Below, one piece after another: positions 50,001 through 60,124 of a DNA stretch of 64,000 nucleotides. The position numbers and the translations under genes were made by a program. Position 1 is the first letter of the stretch, and each line of letters opens with the position of its first letter. The notes beneath the pieces were generated by a model. It worked only from the letters and a program-made list of their open reading frames with translations. It was not told the origin of the DNA and searched no databases. This stretch comes from Apricaphanius iberus (taxonomy: Eukaryota; Chordata; Actinopteri; Cyprinodontiformes; Aphaniidae), in contig JAPXFQ010002825.1 of NCBI GenBank assembly GCA_028564705.1, forward strand, positions 62,001-126,000, written 5' to 3'.

Positions 50001-53000
50001 CCAAGGAAGCACACTCTGGAAAAAAGAAAAAACAATAAAAAGTCTCTTAAAAACTGATAATAAAGTCACGGTAAGCCACACATTACTTTTAGAAGATACA
50101 TTTATTAAAAAAGATGAGGTTTTAATTAGTCCAAGCGGACTAATTAAATGTGGGAATGATGCAACAGACCATACCCAATCAAACTGCCACGTGAGTTGCG
50201 AATGAGACCAAAGAGCACCAGTAGACAAATAAGAACATCAAACAGCAGCAGACCAAGGTAACCCAACCACCTACAAGAAAACAAATAGGGAGACTTTATT
50301 CCACAAAAATAATTTGAAGACGTAAGCCAGGGGGTAAAAGAGGTATTGTGCTTCTTTAAAGAACCCAAAAAAACGGCCCTTGAAGCTTAACGCCACTCCA
50401 ACCTGTGTGCCAACCGCTGACTTCATGCTTGCCACCTCAACGGAACAAATATTCATTATGTTGAATTTTGCACGGTTCAGATGATGTAGAATTTAGAGCC
50501 AAATATATGGCAATGTTGTGACATCAGACTTCGCCACTTGGCCACAGCCACGCTCAGTACTGAGTTACACCAACTTATTTTCAGTCATTGGTCACAGCTA
50601 GATATTGATTAGGTAAAGGGATTAGATAAATAGACTTTCCAAAGTGAGTTCCATTAGTAAATGGCCTTATGAAAGTGTTGAGTGATGACACAAAAAAAGT
50701 ATTGTACAGTTCTAACCCTGGCGTTTATTGTGAGAAGCCATACTGAGGCTTGGCGACACCCACATACTTTGAAGTAGAAAAAAACCTTTGAAGAACTTTG
50801 AATTTCCCCTAAAGACCATCCTGGCTCATTTGAAGTCTGCAAGTCAAAAGCTATACAATATGTGTAATTGGCACAAAATGCAGAATTTGATAAAAACTGG
50901 CCAACTTCCTGTAAGGTATGGACCATGGCTCCATGTCCTGAGAAACTACCTATTTCTACCAAATTTCACAATCCTGTAGTGAAAATGTTTGAGGCCTGGT
51001 CCTTTGAAATGCAGTAAAAGTCAAGATTTTAATAACTTTAGATACCCCATGCCTTAAGGCTGCCCTGATAAAATTTTAAGGAAATTGATGAAAATCCTTG
51101 GGAGGAGTTCAACCAAATGCAGAGGCTACAAATGACCAAAAGAAGGTTAAAAATCACAAATTCAATGCAAGATGGCCTACTTCCTGTTTTTTTTTTTTTT
51201 TTTTGTGGAACATGATCTTGAAAACCTGTACAAGTGTGCCAAATTTTATATCTCTATCAAAAACTAAGCAAAATAAGGACAGAAGTTACTAGGGAGAGCC
51301 ATTGAGTTTTATCCATTGATAATTGCGAAACATTTGAAATACATATATTTCATGTGTGGCTTATGTGTCTGCGAAAATTTGGTGAGTGTTGTAGATTTTT
51401 AGGCCTGAAAATAGCCTCTTTATTTAGGAAAAGAATAATATACAGCCAGATTACATAAGGGCTTCGCAGCTTTCTGGCCTAAACAAACATGTGATCATTT
51501 ACGCCTTTCAAGCAAAAGATTATGAACACAGACAGATGGCAGGATGATTGTTTTACTTTTGGTAGTTAGTTTATTATTCATTCTTCTTCTAGTTGGTAGT
51601 TTAGTTCTGTGCTCCTCTGCCATTGTTGGCCTCGTCACAAGTGAGGACAACTCAGAGTACAGACAGTGGACTCTAGACTTTGTGGACTGGTGAGAGCAGA
51701 ACTGATCAACGCTGCAAAAACCAAGGAGTTGGCAGTGGAATTCCACAGGCGCAGACCCACGACACTGACAGCCGTGAACATTCATTCAAATTTAAATTCA
51801 AAAATACTTTATTTATCCCAGAGGGAAATTGATTGTTGTTGTAGCTCAATAATTAATTTTTCAAGGAATTGTTGTAGACCATGATGGCTGTGGGGAGAAA
51901 GGATTTCCTGTAGCGGTCTGTGTTGCAGCAAAACTGAAGAAGCGTCCGACTGAAGATACTCTGTTGCTGTAGGACTGTCTCATGGAGAGGATGCTCAGGG
52001 TTGTCCATGATCTTTTTAATTTTATGAAGAATCCTTCTTTGCATCATTATCTCCAGTTGTTCCACAGTCGTCCCCATAACAGAACCAGCCTTCTGTATCA
52101 GGTTATTGAGCCATTTTAAGTCCCTGTCAGGTAGTCATTGATCCAGCTGTTTGTTGAGGCCTCCAGCTGTGTTTTCAGGAGTTTCTGACTAAGTAAATCA
52201 GGCTGAATTGTGTTAAATGCACTGGAGAAATCAAAGAACATGATTCTCACAGTGCTGCCTGCTTTGTCCACATGACAATGGGTTGGTTGAAGCAGGTTGA
52301 TGGTGGCATCTTCAACACCAACACCATGGCGATAAGCAAACTGCAGGTGGTCCTGATAGGTTCTAGTTTGCTTACTCAGGTGGGTCAACAAGAGTCTCTC
52401 CAGGACCTTCATGATGTGGGATGTCAGGGCAACAGGTCTATAGTCACTGATGACTGATGGGTGAGTTTTCTTTGGAACTGGAACAAGGCAGGATGTCTTC
52501 CACAACACTGGAACCTTCTCTTGGTTCAGGCTAAGGTTGAATAGGTGCTGCACAGGTCTTCAGTACGCTGGGGCTGACACCATCTGGACCTGCAGCCTTG
52601 TTCCGGTTCAGTTTCTCCAACTGCGTCTTCACCTGACTTTTAGAAAAAGATAGATGGGAAGGTGAGGTGAAGGGGGTAACCTGACTCGGTCGAAGAAAAA
52701 GTTGTGGAATAAGAAGAGTTCATGACTGAGGTGAAAGATAAAACATCTGAGGTGTGACAGGACAGGTGTGGGTCAGAGGAGAGTCGGATGTCTCTCTGGA
52801 TGGAAACAGGAGACGATGCTGAGCTTGTTCCTGAACTGAACCTATTGAAGAATGTGTTCAGTTCATTGGCACTATCCACACTCCCATCTATCCAGTCCTT
52901 CCTGTGCTTAAAGCCTGTGACGTTTTTCATTCCGGACCAGGAATACTCTTATATTGTTCCTCTTTAGTTTGTTCTCCAGCTTCTGCCTGTAAGCCTCCTT

Positions 53001-56000
53001 GCTGTCTCTGATCTTGACTTTTAGTTGCTTCTGTATACGTCTTAATAAATCCCTATCTCCCTCCCTGAAGGCTCTTTTTTCTTGTTCAGCAGTTCTTTTA
53101 GCTCAGTGGTGATCCATGGTTTGTTATTAGGGAAGTATGTCACTGTTTTGGAGGGGACAATGTTGTCCACACAGAAGTTTATGTATTCAGTCACACACCC
53201 AGTCATGGCATTTATGTCCTCTCCATGTGGCTGGCAAAGAGTCATCCAGTCTGTGGACTCAAAGCAACCCTGCAGGGCTTCTTCAGCTTCATTTGACCAT
53301 TTTTTAACAGTTCTCTTTGTCGGAGGTTGCCTTTGAACAAGTGGTTTATATTCTGAGCAGAGAAAGACAAGATTGTGATCTGATTGTCCTAGCGGAGGTC
53401 ACATGCATGGTCGGCAATGGCTGAAGGTGGAATATAAACAACTGGAGTGCACATTGAGATATAGCGTTTTCACATTTGGATCACCCCGGCCTGCCTGGGT
53501 CAGCTCCGCTTGACTCCGCATGAGTCAGCTTGTGTACAGCTGTCGTCAGACCGAGGCCATGGGTGTAGACATGGACGGGTTCAGCAGAGAAAGTGGCGTG
53601 AAATGTTGATGATGTCATCTGTAACTGCCAGGAAATAGAAAGAAAGCAATGGCAGAGATCAACAACAATGTTATGGTGTTCCCCTTTTGTCGGCCTGTGG
53701 TTCTTTTTAAAGAGAAACCTTGTAATGGCAAGTCAGTTTATTTGACTAAATTAGTTTCATTAACGGTTGGCTGTATATTACAGAGTGATCAATCGTGATT
53801 CCGGGGCCGAACCAACCCGTACCAGACCGAGCTGACCCAAGTTTAAAAGGGCTGATAGTAGACTCTTATAAGTACCTGGTTGTTCACCTGAACAATAAAC
53901 TGGACTGGAGCTACACCACTGATGCTCTTTACAGGAAGGATCAGAGAATCGGCCATATTTTATGGTGTTGTATGTTAGAGCAGCAGTTTATTTACAGCTG
54001 AGAGAAAGAGGTTGGATAAAGTCATCAGGAAGGCCAGCTCTGATCTGAGATGCTCCCAGAACCAGTGCAGCAGACAGAAGGACTCTCACCAAAGTAACAT
54101 CACTGTTGGACATAGTCTGCCAAACCATGGATAAAGATGTTGCTGAACTGTAAAGCTCCTTCAGTGACAGACTGTTGCATCCTAGATGCATGAAGAAGCA
54201 TTTTCGCAGGTCCTACCTCACTTCAGCTGTTCGACTATACAACCAAAACTGCTCCCGAAAAATATATAAATGTTTACACCAGCACTGTAAATTGCACTAA
54301 TTCACCAAATAACATTTTTCTTAATGGAATTTGCACATTATTTGTGTTTTTCTCATTTTACATATGCTTCTTATTTACTTTTTTATACACAAGTAAACAT
54401 GCATATTCTGTAGAATGTTTCTGATTATTTAAACATATTTAAGTATCCTGCTCCGTTGCATATTATAACCTGGGTATATCTCTTTTTCTGTATTTTTATC
54501 TTCAATAACTGCACAGTACAGTGTTTGTAAAACTATGTCCATAACATACATATTTTTCTGGACTCTTAAGTTCTATTCTGGCTTTGTTGTTTTTACAACC
54601 AAACTTCCCCTTGCGGTACAGTAAAGGATAGTTTTATTCTATTCTATTCTATATTTCCCCTAAGTAATTATTCATAATTTTTCAAAGCCAAAACCAACCT
54701 ATTGTGTCACAACACAATCTATTGCGCTGCTTATTGTGGCAGCAAATTGGGGAAGCCTTTTGTAAACATTTATTCATATCTTCTCACAGTTGTAAAAATA
54801 AAACTATGTTATGGGGTGCTCTAATAGGACGCTACTGGACAACCTGGGCCAATTCATGTACATAGTGCAAAAGCTGGGCCTTGTGAGCCAATCATACAGT
54901 GTAGCTTAAAATATTCTAGAAGTTAAAGGCTGGATATAGCACATGGACATGATACCGACATCTAGTGTGTTTAGGTTGTAGTTGCAGCAAATGATACCGT
55001 GTCCAGTAAAAAATGTATTGTGCACTTTAACTGAAAGCTAACTTTAGCCATTTTAGAAAGTAAGTTAGCTTACCGATCCAGGAGAAAAGTCGCCGTTCCT
55101 AAGTGTTTTTGTTGCCGTGGAAAAATTTTATGTGGGGCCATATAATGTAGGCTTCAGCTAAATTTACTCTGTCTGCTCTTCTCTGGTCACTTCCCCTGAC
55201 ATAGATAAAAGATAATCATAAATCATAATAACGGATAATAATACATGGATAATCTTCGGGGCTCTGATGCAGCGGCTTGACTTGCTGACTCCACCATTTT
55301 TTAAAGTGCCAGCCGAGCTGTGTCGACCATATTGTTGGTAGATAGAGATTGTATCTGTTAACCTGCAGTGGTGGCTGCTCCTGGCTGTGAGATGTAAACA
55401 TAACGTCATTGTCTTGCCCGTATTTTAACTCAAATGATGTGAGTGCATCGACACTCAAGCCCCAGGACCGATCTAAATGTACCACGAACCGGTCGATGGC
55501 CCGATTACAAAGTTATGAATCGGTTTTATATCAGCATTACAGCTGGAAGCCCCGCATACTTGTCACTCGTTCCTGTAAAAATCGTGCGAGACTCTACACA
55601 GAAACGTAGACTTGCGTTCCATTTACAAGGGAAAGATGTCCGACACAGACAAGATTTACGATGCACCGCCAAGACTCAAGTCCAAACTTTGGAAGAAATT
55701 TGGATTTAGAACGGAACACTAGATAAAACTGTTGCAATATGCCAGGAGTGTAAAACAGCACTAAAGTACAGCGGGAGCACGACCAATCTCAACACGCACT
55801 TAGTGAGAAGACATGGTGAAACGGCCGCTGAGGAGGCTAGCAGTACAGCAAGCTCAAAGACACAGAAGGACAAAAATACAAGACTTCTTTCAGCTGAAAC
55901 TTAGCCACAAGATAAGATAATAACAAGATAATAAGATAACGTCTTCGACAGCCCGTTTCATTGTTAAAGACTTAAGACCGTACAGTGTTGTGGAGAATGA

Positions 56001-59000
56001 GGGCTTTCAGGGCATGATAAATATACTGGTTCCTCAATACAATATACCAAGTTGTCAGAATTTCACCGACAAATGTGTGGCCAACGCTGTATAATAAGGT
56101 GAAGGATGAAGTAAAATACCAGTTGTTAAATGCAGAGCGGGTTGCAATAACGACCGATGCCTGGACGTCACGTGCAACTAACTCCTATGTGACAATCACA
56201 GCGCACCACATGTCTCCTGAATGGGAGATGAAGAGTCATGTTTTACAAACCAAAGTATTCAATGAATCACACATAGGGAAGAATATAGGTGCTTTATTAA
56301 AAGAAGCTTGTGTTGACTGGAACTTTGCTGATAAAGAGCCAGCCCTGGTAACCGTTATCCCCAGAAATATGACTGTAGCTGGAGTGGAAGCGGAGATGAC
56401 GCCACACCTCGGCTGCTTTGCTCACACATTAAATTTGGCCTCACAGAAATCTGTCCAAGCGGAAACAGCTGCAAGGTCACTGGGAAGAGTGAGGAAGGTG
56501 GTTGGATTTTTACGTCGCAACATAAGGGGAGCTGAAATCCTAAGGGAGAAGCAGCAGCAACTGACTTCGCCGTCCCACAAGCTCATTCAAGATGTGTCAA
56601 CCCGGTGGAACAGCTCCCCTGACATGCTAGAACGCTTCCTAGAGCAGCAGCCTGCAGTTTTTCCCACACTCATGTCAAGGTAGCTAAGAAAAGGAGAAGA
56701 GACGAACACTCTGTTGATTTTTACTAGAGAGCAGAGGATACAGACACTCATGGACATGCATTTCAGAGGGATCCAGTGCAAGGAGATCCTACCAGTAGAG
56801 ATCCAGACAGCAGGATAGTTTGTCCTCAGATCCAGGACACGCAAAAAGGTGTATTTTTTATATACTGAGATATGAGCAGATTAAGACAGTAAGGTGAAAG
56901 AAAAACTCTCAAGACTTAACACACATGCCAAACAACCATTAACACACAGTAATTGCTTGGTATTTCAGATGGTGACCCCCCCTCGCAAAAATATACTGGA
57001 CCAGCTGTTTGGAGAAACCTTTGAAGTGAGAGCAGCAGCAAGATCTTCAAGAGAAAAGGCCAGCGAGGAAATAATGAGGTACAGAGAGCGGAATCCTTTG
57101 CCCCTGACGGAAAACCCACTACAGTGGTGGAAAGCACAGACAGACCTACCACTGCTGTCGTCTCTTGCAAACAAATACCTCTGCGTACCAGCTACAAGTG
57201 TGGCCTCAGAAAGAGTTTTCAGCACTGCAGGAGACATTGTTTCTGCTGAACACAGTGTTCTCCGACATGCTCATGTGGATCAGCTGATTTTCCACAAGAA
57301 GAACCTTGACAAGCACAGGCATTCATGAACTTCTTCAATGTATGTATGACTTGAACAGATTACGGTTTAGTTTTGAATGAAAACTAAGAGAAAATGAGTG
57401 AGAAGATTCAAGATAGTGAAATGGTTCTGTATTAACATGTCAAAAACAACAAACATACTCGTTTGCTAGTCTTTTATTAAACTTATCACTATGAAGGTAA
57501 ACAATCACATTTTTAGGATTGATTTAGAATCATTCATAGTGTAAAAGGTCTACTTTAAACAAGGAACTATATGGGATTACTCTCTAGGCAACTGAATCAG
57601 GTCAACTGGACTTGGCTTTTGTCTATGTCTGTGGGCTAGTCAGACTGCCAGTCTCTCAAACTGATGAAGCCATTTGGATAAGGAGTGAAACGTCTTCACA
57701 GACAAAAACCAAGTCCAGTTGACCTGATTCAACTGCCTAGAGATGCCTTTGACCTGGACAAATGATAATTTGCATCATCGGATTACATCATATTGCAACG
57801 AATCGAATCGGATCAATTCCTACCGAATCGAATCATTTGTTTTTAAAATGTATGCTTCCTGAATCGTTTCATACCCCATGTATCTAGATACGTATCGAAT
57901 CGTCTTATACTGGAGAGATGCACACCCCTAATATTCAACCTTTAATACAAATTTTTTAGCAAGGTGTCAATACACAGAGTTTCACATTATGTTGTATATG
58001 GGCTGTATAGCAGCCAGTCAGGGTGTTTATTGGTGTATTTCCACTAGTACCTGGTCGGCCTGACTCAACCCTGGTTCCATGGTTTTTCCACTGGCAGAAG
58101 TCGGGTAGAGTCAGGACAAGCTGGTGCCATTTTTGGTACTTTTCATCTTAGCACATACTGGTTGTTGGAATCTATAGTGCAACCTAATCATTTGCCTTTT
58201 TTTAATGTTAATGGCTTATTACTTAAACAATAAATAGTTAATTTAATTTATCAAAAATTTGAACAGATGGTTCATGGATTAGCAACCTTTTTAAATCAGA
58301 TAGCAACATCTGCTCTGTCTGCTATAAAGTAAAATTAGCCTAGAGCTGCAAAATAAAAGTGAATTGCATAAATATGAAAGCTGCTGAACAACCTAAATTT
58401 ATTTCTATTTTCAGCTTATATAGGATGCAGCCAGTGGTTGTGGATCCCTGGAAAAATGACATTTGTACAGATGAACAGGGAGTAAAATATGCAAAGCGCT
58501 ATGGATTCAGCAAATTGGCCCGGCTCTACTCTGCACCACTTGGCCTTACTTAGACATTAACATTAAGTACTGCTATCACAGTAACTTCAACAACTGTATT
58601 TAGTTTAATTTTAACATGGGTTTGCTGAATCCATAGCGCTTGTCGACAGAAAATATTGTGCTGTTGTATGATAATCTTTTGATGGGGATGCTCATAGTTG
58701 TCCACAATTTTCTTGATTTTATGAAGAATCCTTCTCTGTATCAGAATCTGCAGAGGTTCCACAGTCATCCCAGAAAAGAACCGCCCCTTTTTTTTAGGTT
58801 ATTCAGAGTGTTCTTGTCCTTGGCTCTGATGCTATCACAACAGATGAAGGCACAAAAGATTATAATCTCCACAACAGACTTGTAGAAGATATACAGTATC
58901 CTGCTGCAAACCTTGAAAGACCTAAGCTTCCTCTAAAAGTACAGTCTGCTTTGTCCCATCTTGAAGTCCAGTCTGTCTTTTTCTTGATTCATTATCTTAA

Positions 59001-59734
59001 GTCTAGAGTTCCAGGTGAACTCCAAGGTACAATAATCTTCTTTGTTTTGTTCACATTTAAAGTACGACGACTGTTTCTACGCCATGCCACAAAGCGGCCC
59101 ACCGGTCTGTATACTCTCTCTGTATACAGCTTCTTGTCCATCTCTGTTATACCCAGTGAATGTCAGGTAGTTGCACTCCACAAAAATATAAACGCAACAC
59201 CTTTGTTTCTGCTCCCATTTTTCATTAGATGGACTTAAAGATCTAAAATTCATTCCAGATACACAATATTACCATTTATCTCAAACATTGTTCACAAATC
59301 AGTCTAAATGTGTGATAGTGAGCACTTCTGTTTTGCTGAGATAATCCATCCCACCTCACAGGTGTGCCACATCAAGATGCTGATCTGACATCATGATTAG
59401 TGCACAGGTGTACCTTATACTGCCCACAATAAAAGCACACCCTGGAATGTGCAGTTTTTTGCTTTATTGGGGGTCTGGGGACTCAGAACCGATCAGTATC
59501 TGGTGTGACCACCATTTGCCTCATGCAGTGCAACACATCTTTTTCGCATAGAGTTGATCAGATTGTCAATTGTGGCCTGTGGAATGTTGGTCCACTCCTC
59601 TTCAGTGGCTGTGCGAAGTTGTTGGATATTAGTGGGAACTGGTACACACTGTCGTATACGCCGGTCAAGCACATCCCAAACATGCTCAATGGGTGACATG
59701 TTTACCTGGGTTGCCCAAAGTTTCGATCCCCACA

Positions 59735-59795
<61 letters not shown>

Positions 59796-60089
59796 ATCCA
59801 TTTCTGAACCACTTAGTCCTCCAGGGGGGCTGGTGCCTATCTCCAACCCCGCCTCTCGTCAACGGGCGAGAGGCGGGGTACACCTCGGACAGGTCGCCAG
59901 TCCATCACAGGGCCACATAGAGACAGACAGGACAAACAACCATGCACGCACACACCCACACCTAAGGACAATTTAGAGTCATCAACTAACCTAACAGTCA
60001 TGTTTTTGGACTGTGGGAGGAAGCCGGAGTACCCGGAGGGAACCCACGCATACACGGGGAAAACATGCAAATTCCATGCAGAAAGGCCC

Positions 60090-60124
<35 letters not shown>

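Noticed and set aside
55636..57328. Host ZBED gene
   Set aside because: Frameshifts, an internal deletion and lack of conserved exon boundaries indicate a transposon copy, not a domesticated gene.
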